Shown: positions 12,001 through 20,152, numbered from the stretch's first letter. The stretch: DNA of 64,000 bases from Gari tellinella (GCA_922989275.2 OV277858.1:103526794-103590793); one strand, 5' to 3'. The notes: generated by a model not told the origin, from the letters alone. Made by a program: numbers and translations.

Positions 12001-15000
12001 TAACCCCCATTTTAAATGGGGAACTCGGGGCGTTTTTCGTAGGTTTATACATTCAGCCCTAACGACGAGTATACTCGTCATTAACAAATAATGTACCTAT
12101 GAAAAGTACACATGTCATACGAATACAGTGCGGAACCTGATCAGAGGGCTCGTATGTCAGTTTGCAATATATTGTCTTATTCAATCCTAAATAGTCATTA
12201 ATGGACAAAACTTAGCTGGAAACTGGAATTGTCCATTCAGGGATTAATAGGTTAAGGAAGGTGAGTATTTTCAAATTATCGGCGATTTACGGTAAACCAA
12301 GAAAAGCCACCTTTTTTAACAGGGGTGTCGACACAGTTATTTAAACAATATATATATGCCTTTAAATACGATATCAAATTTATTTTAGTTGGTGTTTACG
12401 AAGGTTAGGTAGGATCGGCATTTTTCATATCGTCGCCGATTTTTGGACAATAAAAGTATCTTTTTGAGCGGGAATTCATATATGACTTATAAACTGGTGC
12501 ACAGATACCTTTAAATACGCTATTACAACATAAAACCCTTTTCCTGTGGTGTTCTCTGCATTTCGAGTCGCCCGTCGATGAAAACAAAGAAAATGAATTC
12601 TGCTAAATATGACGCCTGCTTAAATCAATATATCCTCTATATGTGACTTTATTAATATCCAATTTACAAACAGTTTGGAATATATGATGAGAATTTAGTT
12701 GGTCTCTAATCTGGATGAAACTGTTTGAAAAGGTTATCAGGAGATTAGCTTTAGCTGCCGTCACGGCCGTCGGAGTGTACTATTTGCAATTTTTTCTACG
12801 ATCGGGTGTTCATTTTTGTAATAACAGATATCCTAAATCAATCAGATTATATATCGTGAATAATCTCAAAAACAATATATTATACAAAAATAGTATAATA
12901 AAACTGATTTTCTATAATTTTTATAAAGTGGGACGTTCCATCCAGATATATGGGACGTTCCGTCTGGTACGTTGAGGTATTGGGACGTTGAGACCATAAA
13001 CCAAGGTAATTATGGTATATTTTGTAAGTTAAAGACAGTGCTTTAGATATGGTGTGTATTTCAGACATTAAAATCCTTATGCCCTCCACAGAAAAAACCA
13101 AATGCGCCATCATTCGTGCTGTCGAAAAGGATTTGCCTAAGTTGCTGGAACTTGTTTCATAATCGATGAAAAATATATAAAGTTTAAACTTTAACTTAAA
13201 CTCCACTGAACCCATTTCTAGGTTTGAAGACAGGTGACTACTTAAAACAGACTGAAAGTAAAGCAGAATGGACCTAGGTCCATTCTGCTTTACTTTCAGT
13301 CTGCTTTAAGCTACCATCTTCAATAATACAGAAAATATTTGTAATAATACATATTCATGAATCATGACTGCATGAAGTAGAACTGATATCTTTAGTGATT
13401 GAATAAATCAAAGGCGTAAACAGGCGTATTTATGGGGAAACGGGTTAACTGCTTTCTGCTTTACTTTCATCTAGCTTGAAGCAGTCATCTTTCTTTAAAA
13501 ATAAAAACTCACTTGGATATACAGTGGAGAAAACGTTATTCTTTCCCAATAAACGCGTTTACGCTAAAACTATTATTTGCAGTACAAACAGTTTGGAGCC
13601 AGATCAGATGCCGGGTAACCCGGTGTCTGATCAGGCTCCAAACTGTTTGCCACCAAGATAAAGATGAATTATCAGAATTGTCAAAAAGTTGTACTTTTCT
13701 GCGTTTTAGTGTTTTGCGTTTGCGTACGTTTGCGTTTAAACGGGAAAGAATAACAGATTCTCCACTGTACATGTAGGTGGTTTGAACTTATGGCTGTAAA
13801 CAGAAGTTTTATAGTTTTAATTCATAATTTCAGGAAATGTGATTCTGAAGATTCCAAATACTCTAAACTCAGAGGTTTCTCTGGAAGCAAAAGAAATTCA
13901 ACAGGACAAGGTTACTATCCACAACACAGAGAAGTCACAAGGGGACGACCTTGTAAAGGTCAAAGGTCAGTTGCACTGTATCAGTGGTACATGTAGTCTA
14001 TACATGATATGCAAACAGTTTTGAGCCAGATCAGATGCTGAGTAACTAAGCATCTAATGATTCTAATCAGGCTCAAAACTGTTTGAAACTTAGATTTGGA
14101 TAAAATATTTTTTCATTGTGTTGCGCTGCTTATGGGTTAAGTTTGAATTTAAGTGAAACAGTTATGTTTTCCCCGATGGTTTTAATGCATGTACAGTAAA
14201 ACCTTGCTATTACGACCACTAAAACGAAGGCTATTTGATTGTATATTAGAGAGGTGGCAGCTTAAAGCAAGGTGACAGTGAAACAGAAAGCTCCTAAAGG
14301 AGCTTTCTGTTTCACTGTCACCTTGCTTTAAGCGGTCCCCTATCGTAAACACCCTAATAATTAACATAATTTAGTGGTCGTAATAGAGAGGTTTTACTGT
14401 ACAGTCTTTGTCAAGCATCCAATCAAACAGTCTCAGATGGCTGCTTATTCCTCTCTGTGCTGGAACCCAGTATACTGTAGTGTTACATTTATTTATCTAA
14501 CGGTGTAGACCCTGATTATTATGCCCCAAGAATCTGTGATTCGGGGGCATATAGCTTTCGCCCTAGCTGGTTGTCTGTCTGTGTCACAAAACCTTAATCT
14601 TGCCTAAAACTTTTACACTGTTAAGAATATAAAAATGTATTTAGGTCAGGGTCTACACCCTTGACCAAGGTCTGCATGGTATACAAGATACACACATTCT
14701 AGTTTTCAGCATGACTTGATCCTGAGTTTATTTTTCAACTGGTGCAGTAGTCCGTAGAACTGTCATAGAAATGATTAACCCATTACCTCTAAGCCTATTT
14801 CTAGCTTTGAAAACAGGTGACCACTTAAAGCAGGTTGAAAGTAAATCAGAATGTGCCTTAGGGCACATTCTGCTTTACTTTCAGCCTGCTTTAAGCTACC
14901 ATCTGTTAAGATATAGAAAAAATTTCTGGTACATATTCTTGTCTGTATAAATTGGAACTGTTTTCTTTATTTGATGAATAAAAAGAGGCATAAAAAGGCG

Positions 15001-15234
15001 TTTTAAGGGGTGATGGGTTAATGAAGTGCAAGGATATTTACTAGGGTATGCACAGAGTTCAATTTGTCAACTATAAAATCAGCCAAATTAATTGGATATT
15101 TTTCTCCATCAGGGACTCTCACAGACAAAAACATCAGTGAAGGGAAGATAGAAATAGCTGCTGCAGGTGGCATTGTGGAACTCCAGTATCAGGACTGGTT
15201 CTCAACACTCAATCTGAACAAAGAGAAAAAATAG
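1..15234 (+). CDS. FAM185A: FAM185A-like protein (DUF4097 family), 3' part of gene, six exons seen
   Basis: Seen: coding exons 1-47, 6655-6747, 7661-7841, 8646-8741, 13834-13965 and 15113-15234 join in one frame (223 codons including TAG), each with GT donor and AG acceptor. The product is rich in short beta-strand repeats of the type SGNVHLGSCHGD and GDLTGEVTTGDTNVYIARE, alternating Gly/Asp turns with hydrophobic strands, and ends in QYQDWFSTLNLNKEKK. Known: this pattern is that of DUF4097 'putative adhesin' proteins, and the eukaryotic member with this C-terminus is FAM185A, a poorly characterised protein. I infer that identity from memory of the family. The N-terminus and promoter lie upstream of the window. 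No enzymatic residues are recognisable. The introns are packed with MITEs, and one 4.26 kb element interrupts the gene exactly at an exon 4 donor. Alternative: another DUF4097 paralogue. Confidence 0.7.
126..462. mobile_element. Family A MITE, degenerate
   Basis: Ends TAACCCTTTACCCCATAA and CTATGGGGTAATGGG with core I remnants (GAAAGTAAAGCAGA). Family A: TTAA-flanked, ends CCCATTACCCCATA, central palindrome TTAAAGCAGGTTGAAAGTAA; piggyBac-like by target site. Confidence 0.65.
480..1467. other. FAM185A intron stretch with repeat fragments
   Basis: Contains a core I fragment (766-820), a family G fragment (934-1098, CGAACATACTCGTATTTC) and a D-type core II palindrome (1268-1332, AGTGTAGACCCAGAT). 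No exon is recognisable. Confidence 0.5.
1468..1690. mobile_element. Family I-like MITE with core II
   Basis: Ends CTTTGCATGCTGG and CTAGCATGCAAAG, GTCTGCAACAATAGTTGTC near the left, and a core II palindrome CAAACAGTTTGGATCCTGAT at 1583 with its inverted partner near 1650. Confidence 0.55.
1977..2202. mobile_element. Family A-like MITE
   Basis: Core I palindrome CTTAAAGCAGGTTGAAAGTT with partner ending CCTGCTTTAAGC, then the family A right half. Ends TTGACCAC and AATTGGTCAAC are altered relative to other copies. Confidence 0.55.
2520..2776. mobile_element. Family A MITE
   Basis: TTAACCCACTACCCCATA at the left and TATGGGGTAATGAGTTAA at the right. Near-perfect core I palindrome centred at about 2612 (GTGCCTTAAGGCAC). 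Confidence 0.85.
2931..3163. mobile_element. Family G MITE
   Basis: Ends CAGTCGAACTTCAATATCT and GATATCGAAGTTCAACAGTA. Internal inverted CCCGTATTTCAAAGTTAAAA around 3065-3110. Confidence 0.7.
3537..3828. mobile_element. Family E MITE, right part
   Basis: Core II palindrome at 3579-3632 followed by GTAAGGACGGAATAATTGTT and the end GAGGAAGCACTGTA. The left end is missing. Confidence 0.6.
3874..4127. mobile_element. Family A MITE
   Basis: TTAACCCATTACCCCATAGC at the left and GTGGGGTAATGGGTTAA at the right. Core I palindrome with centre GCGCCTTAGGGCGC. Confidence 0.9.
4361..4690. mobile_element. Family A MITE with duplicated core arm
   Basis: Ends TTAACACATTACACCATAGC and GGGGAAATGGGTTAA. The left core arm appears twice (4419 and 4490), lengthening this copy to 330 bp. 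Confidence 0.8.
4922..5510. mobile_element. Composite of family A MITEs
   Basis: At least two overlapping family A copies: a left end at 4922, a fresh TTAACCCTTTCCCC end at 5110, a core I palindrome at 5246-5318, and two successive right ends (to 5370 and 5505). The order suggests insertion of one copy into another plus a partial duplication. Confidence 0.65.
5512..5702. mobile_element. Family H MITE
   Basis: Ends CAGGGCTTGGGATAAGGGGA and TTTTCTGGAGCCTG. Central palindromic GTCACTACTCATAAGATTAA / TTCTAATGAGTAGTTAC. Family H starts CAGAGCTCCAGATAAG; hAT-like by its CAG end. Confidence 0.7.
5704..5862. repeat. Palindromic element, arms about 78 bp (family J)
   Basis: CAAGGTTATAAAGCTTTTGA at the left and its inverted partner TCAAAAGCTTTATAACCTTA at the right. 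Centre GAGCTTTTGCTGAGCAAAAG. Almost no loop. Confidence 0.85.
5990..6642. mobile_element. Family G MITE with a nested palindrome, next to a splice acceptor
   Basis: Ends ACAGTCGAACTTCGATATCT and CGAGATATCGAAATTCGACG. Contains a near-perfect palindrome 6011-6171 (GGAGGTATGAAAAAAAAACC ... inverted) and the family's CCCGTATTTCAAAGTTAAAA pair at 6488-6550. Also holds a CRE-type TGACGTCA at 6295-6302. Confidence 0.7.
6655..6747 (+). CDS. FAM185A: FAM185A-like exon
   Basis: 93 bases, phase 0 to 0, encoding SGSVEVKTKGGGIISRSVLQ and a further 11 residues ending LGKW. The acceptor TTCTGTTCACAG is at 6643-6654 and the donor GTAAGA at 6748. The acceptor lies only about 12 bases downstream of the end of a family G MITE. 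Confidence 0.72.
6768..6914. mobile_element. Family D MITE fragment
   Basis: TTAACACATTCATTTACCTG at the left, then TGTCCTATGCAAACAGCCTA and a D-type palindrome around GATCAGAGTTTAGG. The right end is not clear. Confidence 0.55.
7088..7348. mobile_element. Family D MITE
   Basis: TTAACAATTTCAACCCTAGC at the left and CAGGGATGAATGAGGTAA at the right. The palindrome CAAACAGTGTAGACCCTGAT pairs with ATCAGGGTCTACACTGTTTG. Confidence 0.8.
7410..7608. mobile_element. Family B MITE
   Basis: Perfect ends TACAGTAAAACCTCTCTATT and AATAGAGAGGTTTTACTGTA. Core I variant CAGGTGACAGTAAAACAGAA and partner, centre GGAGC. Family B: TA target, Tc1/mariner-like ends. Confidence 0.92.
7661..7841 (+). CDS. FAM185A: FAM185A-like exon
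   Basis: 181 bases, phase 0 to 1, starting GISAGRLQGQSVKCETNAGD and ending VKVENGNLVV. It holds the clearest Gly-Asn/Gly-Asp turn repeats of the protein. The acceptor is TGTCCTGTAG and the donor GTATGT at 7842. Confidence 0.8.
7918..8168. mobile_element. Family C MITE
   Basis: AACGTTATTCTTTCCCTATA at the left and GGGAAAGAATAACCTTTTCT..ACTGTA at the right. Core II palindrome at 7979-8047. Family C ends start TACAGTGGAGAAAACG. Confidence 0.75.
8199..8617. mobile_element. Family E remnant and family H MITE
   Basis: 8199-8425: decayed core II (CAAACAGTTCAAACCCAG) with ATTGCAGTAGTGAAA, part of family E. 8429-8617: family H with CAGAGCTCCAGATTAGGGGT, palindrome ATCGTCTCTTCGAGACGATT and TATCTAGAGCCCTG. 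Fills most of the intron before the 8646 exon. Confidence 0.65.
8646..8741 (+). CDS. FAM185A: FAM185A-like exon
   Basis: 96 bases, phase 1 to 1, encoding DTMDGDLTGEVTTGDTNVYI then AREGDVNIKADK. The acceptor is TTATTTTCAG. The donor at 8742 (AAAG|GTAAT) sits inside an 8 bp duplication caused by the element at 8747-13002. Confidence 0.8.
8830..9970. other. No recognisable feature (interior of the 4.26 kb element)
   Basis: AT-rich single-copy-looking sequence without a convincing reading frame or repeat. If the element once had a transposase it is not readable here. Confidence 0.4.
9971..10210. repeat. Inverted-repeat element (family J-like)
   Basis: GCCCCAAGGTTATAAAACTT at the left and AAGTTTTATAACCTCGGGGC at the right, arms about 60 bp. 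It shares AAGGTTATAAA with 5704-5862. It follows ATAGTTTGGATCCAG, so it may have landed in a core II palindrome. Confidence 0.8.
10818..11052. mobile_element. Family C MITE, partly decayed
   Basis: AGTGGAGAACATATTATTCT at the left and GAAAGAATAACGTCTTCTTC..ACTGTA at the right. The core II palindrome is reduced. Confidence 0.65.
11340..12660. other. Intron stretch with core I and family D copies
   Basis: Core I copy at 11741-11875 (GCCTGAAGGCGC centre) lies between inverted flanks TTTCTCCGGATTTTTCC / GGATTTTTCATG. A family D MITE lies at about 12045-12255 with right TTAA. The remaining sequence is not recognised. Confidence 0.5.
13090..13165 (+). repeat. Fragment of the second SINE-like family
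   Basis: Shares GATTTGCCTAAGTTG...GGAACTTGTTTCATAA with 54735-54782. No head is recognisable; only the 3' part is present. Confidence 0.45.
13193..13447. mobile_element. Family A MITE
   Basis: Core I palindrome with the unusual symmetric centre TGGACCTAGGTCCA, right end TATGGGGAAACGGGTTAA. The left end is decayed (TTAAACTCCACTGAACCC). Confidence 0.75.
13519..13769. mobile_element. Family C MITE, complete
   Basis: TACAGTGGAGAAAACGTTAT at the left, ATAACAGATTCTCCACTGTA at the right. Core II palindrome centre GATGCCGGGTAACCCGGTGTC. Confidence 0.92.
13834..13965 (+). CDS. FAM185A: FAM185A-like exon
   Basis: 132 bases, phase 1 to 1, encoding GNVILKIPNTLNSEVSLEAK and a further 24 residues ending DDLVKVK. 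The acceptor is TTCATAATTTCAG and the donor GTCAGT at 13966. The frame joins exactly across the 5.1 kb intron. Confidence 0.8.
14000..14090. repeat. Core II palindrome in intron
   Basis: GCAAACAGTTTTGAGCCAGA and the inverted partner CAGGCTCAAAACTGTTTG, arms about 30 bp, without clear surrounding element ends. Confidence 0.7.
14192..14401. mobile_element. Family B MITE, complete
   Basis: TACAGTAAAACCTTGCTATT at the left, AATAGAGAGGTTTTACTGTA at the right. Core CAAGGTGACAGTGAAACAGA with perfect inverted partner, centre GCTCCTAAAGGAGC. Confidence 0.93.
14775..15021. mobile_element. Family A MITE
   Basis: TTAACCCATTACCTCTAAGC at the left, GGGGTGATGGGTTAA at the right, core I palindrome centred at about 14864. 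Confidence 0.88.
15113..15234 (+). CDS. FAM185A: FAM185A-like last exon and stop
   Basis: 122 bases, starting GTLTDKNISEGKIEIAAAGG and ending STLNLNKEKK with TAG at 15232-15234. The acceptor is TTTTTCTCCATCAG. The end of this exon is the first unit of a 77 bp tandem repeat that continues downstream. Confidence 0.8.
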
Positions 15235-15432
15235 ACTGAGCTGGGAAACAGGAAACCAACACTGAGTTAGACTGGTTCTCAAAACTCAATCTAAACAAAG
15301 ACAGAAAATAGACTGAGCTGGGAAACAGGAAACTAACAGTGAGTTAGGCTGATTCTCAACACTCAATCTGAACATACAGAAAATAGACTGAGCTGGGAAA
15401 CAGGAAACCAACACTGAGTTAGACTGGTTCTA
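15193..15432 (+). repeat. 77 bp tandem repeat starting inside the FAM185A last exon
   Basis: Units begin GACTGGTTCTCAA at 15193, 15270, 15347 and (partial) 15422, spacing 77, 77 and 75. Each unit carries the coding end and the TAG context AAAATAGACTGAGCTGGG. The first unit is coding; the others are in the 3' UTR. Confidence 0.9.
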
Positions 15433-15651
15433 TGCACTATGTTGGAATATAAACTGGATTTTACAAAGAACTTGAAATCAGTCTAGAGTGAAAGCCAGTG
15501 GAATACACCAGTTCTGAAGAACTTCTGGATTTAAAAGGTGTTCCAAAATTAAAATGGCTACTTGTAATGCTCATTTTTCATGATTTTAATCTTGAAAAAA
15601 AAAAAAATACATGTAACTGTTGGTAATATACAGTTTGCCATATCTATAGTG

Positions 15652-16177
15652 TTAACCCATTACCCCATAGCCTATTTTTAGTTTTGATGACATGTGACCA
15701 CTTAAAGCAGGTTAAAAGTAAAACAGAATGTGCCTTAAGACACATTCTGCTTTACTTTCAGCCTGCTTTAAGCTATTATCTGCTAGGATACAGAAAACAA
15801 TTCTTATACAGCATATTCATGATTGAATAAAGACAAACCATTTTCTGCAGTGGAGGAATACATGAAAGGTGGCCTAGTGGTATAGTCACTGTGACTTACA
15901 TCACTAAGCTCCTCACCGCTGTGAGTTCGAATCCCAGTAGGGTCGTTCGGATCTTTCATGTGGGGAAGCCTTCCAGCTGGCTTGCGGAAGGTCGGTGGTT
16001 CTACCCAGTTGCCGATTTGTGCCTGAAACAGTGCATAAAGGACTTCTGGGGTCTTCCTCCACCTATAATTAGCTGGACGTCGCGATATGACTGAAATACT
16101 GTTGAAAGCGACGTAAAGTCAAAACAAATAAATAAATGAAAGGCGTAAAAAGGTGTATTTATGGGGTAATGGGTTAA
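15652..16177. mobile_element. Family A MITE interrupted by a SINE
   Basis: TTAACCCATTACCCCATAGC at the left, TATGGGGTAATGGGTTAA at the right. The SINE at 15862-16143 splits the element just before its GGCGTAAAAAGG segment. Confidence 0.9.
15862..16143 (+). mobile_element. tRNA-derived SINE inserted in a family A MITE
   Basis: Pol III box A TGGCCTAGTGG (15870-15880) and box B AGTTCGAATCC (15924-15934) are followed by a body with GGGGAAGCCTTCCAGCTGG, GTCTTCCTCCACC and an A/T-rich (AAATA) tail. Flanked by ATGAAAGG at 15862-15869 and 16136-16143. The body matches the SINE type widespread in molluscs (RUDI-like, recalled and not verified). Confidence 0.85.
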
Positions 16178-16205
16178 AGTTCACACTTTTACAATCACTC
16201 ATGTA

Positions 16206-16690
16206 TTAACCCTTTACTCCAAAGCCTGTTTCTAGTTTTGAAGACACATGACTACTTAAAGCAGGTTGAAAGTAAAGCAGAATGCTCCTTAAGGCGCATT
16301 CTGCTTAATTTCATTTTCAGGCTGCTTTAAGCTACTGTGTGCTAGAATATGAAAATTAATTTTAAAGTGCATATTATTATATATTCATGACTGCATCAAG
16401 TGGAACTGTTTTCTTCTAAATGCTTATCTATTGGGCAATGGGTTAATTCTTTACCCCATTGCCGGTTTCTAGTCTTGAAGATAGGTGACCCCTTAATGCA
16501 GGTTAAAAGAAAAGCAGAATGCGCCTTAAGGCGCATTCTGCTTTACTTTCAACCTGCTTTAAGCTACCATCTGCTAGAATATAGAAAGTATTTCTTATGA
16601 TATGTAATAATGTCTGTATAAATTGATACTGTTTTTCTTAAGTTGAGGAATATATTAAAGGTGTAAAAAGTCGTAAATATTTGGTAATGG
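16206..16690. mobile_element. Two family A MITEs back to back
   Basis: 16206-16446 and 16443-16690 share the TTAA at 16443-16446. The first has the left end TTAACCCTTTACTCCAAAGC; the second TTAATTCTTTACCCCATTGC. Both have a core I palindrome with GCCTTAAGGCG-type centres. Confidence 0.82.
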
Positions 16691-16835
16691 GTCATGTGAC
16701 AACTCAATAGAAGGCCCTCTGGGAATCTCAAATACAAATGTTTGGTTAATGCAGACAAAAATGAAGGATCTTTCTGCATTATTTTTATTCTGCATTTAGC
16801 ATCCATTCATAACAAATCAGAGATCGCCATACTGT

Positions 16836-17087
16836 TTAACCCATTACCCCATAAATACGCCTTCTTACGCCTTTAAATGATTTCTCAACAGAAGAGAATA
16901 GATTCAATTTATACGGTAATAAATATGTCTCATAAAAAATATTTTCTATAGTCTATCAGATGATAGCTTAAAGCAGGCTGAAAATAAAGCAGAATGTGCC
17001 ATTAGGCACATTCTGTGTTACTTTCAACCTGCTTTAAATGATTACCTGTCTTTAAAACTAGAAACAGCCTATGGGGTAATGGGTTAA
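16836..17087. mobile_element. Family A MITE, reverse orientation
   Basis: TTAACCCATTACCCCATAAA at the left and CTATGGGGTAATGGGTTAA at the right, with the AAACTAGAAACAGCC block on the right, i.e. opposite to the preceding copies. Confidence 0.9.
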
Positions 17088-17390
17088 AGTTTATATCTTA
17101 GGTCATGTATTTGTTTAAAATTCTTAGTAGAGAGTTTCTCTGCTTAACTATTTGAAGTTTGACATGTCATGTCATGATATTTTCGCTCATAATTATTTTG
17201 GGGAACAAATAGTTCATAGCATATGTTAAAAAGTGATGTGTATGCAGATTTTTGCCCTACATCGCCATCTGCCGGCACTATAGCTGCATGAATCCATCCA
17301 AAACCCTTAGAGGGTTTGTAATCTATCATCCAATAGTATTTGACTCTTTTGTCGGCAACAGCTCTTTAGGAGACTTTTACTAATTTCACG

Positions 17391-17632
17391 AGGCCCGTCT
17401 TACGAAACTTTGATCGAGAATACGGTCGAAAGTCAAAACTTTGAAATACATCTAATTTCTTATTTCTCCTGGTAATCCTGTCTGATGACATCTCTTTGGA
17501 ATCATCTTGAAAAGATGATTCCAAAGAGATGTCACAAGACAGGATTAGATAGAGAAATAAATAATAATTGAGAATTTTAGATTATGACTTTCATCAATAA
17601 TTGTCATACTACGTTTAGTAAGACAACCTCCT
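17391..17632. mobile_element. Family F MITE
   Basis: GGCCCGTCTTACGAAACTTT at the left. Central palindrome TGACATCTCTTTGGAATCAT / ATGATTCCAAAGAGATGTCA. Right CATACTACGTTTAGTAAGAC. Confidence 0.75.
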
Positions 17633-17639
17633 GGTTATA

Positions 17640-17860
17640 GTAAGTAAGTAAGTAAATATTTTATTATTGTGACATGTGCATAGAACCTAATATTTTTTAA
17701 CAAAATATTGTTTAAATACAAACAATTTGCACCTTGCCCAGTGGGCCTATAAGTCACCACAATTTAAAAAATAAATGTCATGCACATTTTTATATACATT
17801 TAAAGAATACAAAGTTAACAAAACATGATACAGTATAAGTATCTTAGAATGCCTGTACCC
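17640..17860 (-). repeat. LINE-like 3' UTR tail
   Basis: The minus strand has a TATAGGCCCACTGGGCAAGG hairpin followed by AAATTGTTTGTATTTAAAC and an AAATA-rich tail next to GTAAGTAAGTAAG at 17640. This composition is typical of mollusc non-LTR 3' ends. No coding part remains. Confidence 0.45.
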
Positions 17861-17988
17861 CATCCTGATAAATGCACTCTAAGAAATCCCTAAGTGTGGT
17901 AAATGGAAGCAGAAAGCTCATAATAGGAGATTTCTGCTTTACATTCACTTTGCTATTTAAGTAAGACACCTGCTTTACAAAAAGTGTA

Positions 17989-18046
17989 TACATTAAAGCC
18001 TCTCTATTATGACCATTAGAGGGAAGGCTTATTGATGTTCAAAAGG

Positions 18047-18077
<31 letters not shown>

Positions 18078-18230
18078 TAAACAGGTGACAGCTTAAAGCA
18101 AGATGACATAAAAACAGAAAGCTCCTAAAGGAGCTTTCTGTTTTACTGTCACCTTACTGTAAGCAGTCACCTATCGTAATCACCTAATAATTAAGACAAT
18201 TTAGTTGTGTAATAGAAGGATTTTACTGTA
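17989..18230. mobile_element. Family B MITE with internal (TA)n expansion
   Basis: TACATTAAAGCCTCTCTATT at the left, AATAGAAGGATTTTACTGTA at the right. A CTCTCTCTATATATATAT run at 18047-18080 is inside the left half. Confidence 0.8.
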
Positions 18231-18576
18231 TATGATAATATCAATCAATTTGTATTAATGGCTATGGCGGACAGGGTTATTACCACATTTCTGATAACTA
18301 ATTAAAATTGTTTGTTAGATTTGCCATTTGTGGATTTTATTATTTGATTATAGAGGACTAGACATGTTTTCTACCTAAATGCATATTCCGCTACAGTATA
18401 TGCGTGTGTGTGTTTGTGCTGCAGCATTTTATTACCAATTATTGACATATCCGCTTGTTCATAGAAATAATTTTGTGTACATGTCTGACCTAAAAAGTTG
18501 TTTTAAATGGATAGCTCTGATAATTAAATGAAAGCTTTTTGTATAACTATCATAAGAAAACCCAAGTTCGTTAGTT

Positions 18577-18777
18577 TTACCCTTTACCCCATAGCCTGTT
18601 TCTAGTTTTAAAGACAGATTCTGCTTTACTTTTGGCCTGCTTTAAGCTACCATCTGTTAGGATAAAGAAAATATTTCTTATGGTACACATTCAGGACTGT
18701 ATAAATTGGAACTATTTTCTTCTGTGAAGGATTAAATTGAAGATGCTTAAAGGCACCTCTTTGGGGGATAGGGTTAA
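18577..18777. mobile_element. Family A MITE lacking the left core arm
   Basis: Left TTTACCCTTTACCCCATAGC, then AAGACAGATTCTGCTTTACT. The left arm of the palindrome is deleted while the right arm remains. Right end TAGGGTTAA. Confidence 0.75.
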
Positions 18778-19234
18778 TTAAAATGGTGTTAAACTTACAG
18801 TTAAATTTATAGTACTACATTGTATAAGCTTATGTTATTACAACATGATTGTTATTACAACATGATAATGTTGGTACGATTACAACTTAAAATTTTATTT
18901 ACATGCCATTAGGGTATTATTAGAATGTTCATAATACTTCTATTATTACATTATATCGACCCCATATGATTCTGGCAGTCAACTGGTAGAAAAGAATGAG
19001 GGACCACTGCCATAGCCTGGCATGATACAGTAGCAGGCTACCAAAAGGTGTAACCTTTTCAGTGATTTGATTGGTGGATAAATCCATTATGAAATGATAT
19101 ATTTGTGTGTTGGTTCAAATACTGAGAAGGTGAAAATCCAGAAGATTTGAAACTCTGGTTCTCTGGTCAGGGTTCAAATTTCTAGACCAATACCTCATAT
19201 TTTAAGATCCATGTAAATGAGGTGTTGATCTGGC

Positions 19235-19310
19235 AACTTGTCTCCTGGAGTCGAGATATGATTGAAATACTGTTAAAGCAACTTCAACCCTATTCCAACT
19301 ATAACAACAA
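19235..19310 (+). repeat. 3' fragment of the tRNA-derived SINE
   Basis: CTGGAGTCGAGATATGATTG followed by AAATACTGTTAAAGCAAC aligns with the tail of the SINE at 15862 (GACGTCGCGATATGACTG...). Only the tail is recognisable. Confidence 0.5.
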
Positions 19311-19507
19311 CATTAAGTCATAATTAAATGGTATTATTTACAATGTTCATAAAAATTATATTACATGTATTACATTATATCGGGTAAAACTAATGATGGT
19401 ATTAATCTAGTATGTAATAATGGCTGTTTTATAACATTTTATCAGGTACAACTTATAGTATTATTACAGTATGTGATAGTACTGCTACTACCATGTAGGT
19501 TAATATG

Positions 19508-19734
19508 TTACCCTTTGTATGCTGGTTAATATTTGGCGGCCATTTTAAAATGTAGTCTGCAGCAGGTATAACTCAAATATTTGCAAAAGAATTTAGCAGT
19601 TTCTGATAGATTACTGAACTAACTGCAAACAGTTTTGATCTCAGATCAGGCCCCACAATGTGGTGCCGGATCTGAGATCAAAACTGTTTGCCTAGAGGTA
19701 CACCTAAAAGTGTATCCCGCATAAAATGGGTTAA
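19508..19734. mobile_element. Family I MITE with core II
   Basis: TTACCCTTTGTATGCTGG at the left and CGCATAAAATGGGTTAA at the right. Core II palindrome AACTGCAAACAGTTTTGATC... is nearly perfect. Confidence 0.7.
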
Positions 19735-19842
19735 TGCTACATAAGATCAAGATTCATTCAGTTTGTAAAGCAACCACAAATACATAGGTACAACAAAATA
19801 GGCCCATCCTGCTTTACTTTTAGCTGCTTGAATTCTTTCTTC

Positions 19843-20095
19843 TTAACCCATTACCCCATAGCCTTTTTTCTAATTTTGAAGATAGCCTACCACTTAAAGT
19901 AGGTTGAAAGTAAAGGAGAATGCGCCTTAAGGCGCATTCTGCTTTACTTTCAGCCTGCTTTAAGCTACCATCTACTAGAATATAGAAAACATTTCTTGTC
20001 AGGCATATTCACTACTGTATAAAATGGAACTATTGTCGTCAGTAAAGTAATAAATTTAACGTGTAAAACAGCATATTTAGGTGGTAATGGGTTAA
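19843..20095. mobile_element. Family A MITE
   Basis: TTAACCCATTACCCCATAGC at the left, GGTGGTAATGGGTTAA at the right, core centre GCGCCTTAAGGCGC. Confidence 0.9.
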
Positions 20096-20152
20096 AAAGT
20101 ATTTGAATGTCATAACCTATTCCTCATAGAATTCCTTTATTATGTATGTACC

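Larger units (their letters stand above)
8747..13002. mobile_element. 4.26 kb DNA element with terminal inverted repeats, 8 bp target duplication
   Basis: Left end GGTGTCTGGTCTCAACG and right end (reverse complement) GGTTTATGGTCTCAACG begin imperfect inverted repeats of about 75 bp, each with several CAACGYCCCA/CAACGTACCA motifs. They are flanked by AAGGTAAT at 8739-8746 and 13003-13010. The interior has no recognisable transposase and contains nested MITEs (9971-10210, 10818-11052, 11741-11875, 12045-12255). An 8 bp duplication fits hAT, P or Merlin-type elements, but the ends do not start CAG, so the class is left open. Confidence 0.7.

Noticed and set aside
13003..13010. An additional exon ending at the decoy donor AAGGTAAT
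   Set aside because: No open frame with an acceptor precedes it in the right phase; it is explained as a target-site duplicate.
12880..13215. 111-codon minus-strand frame
   Set aside because: Runs through the terminal repeat of the 4.26 kb element and a SINE fragment; composition not coding-like.
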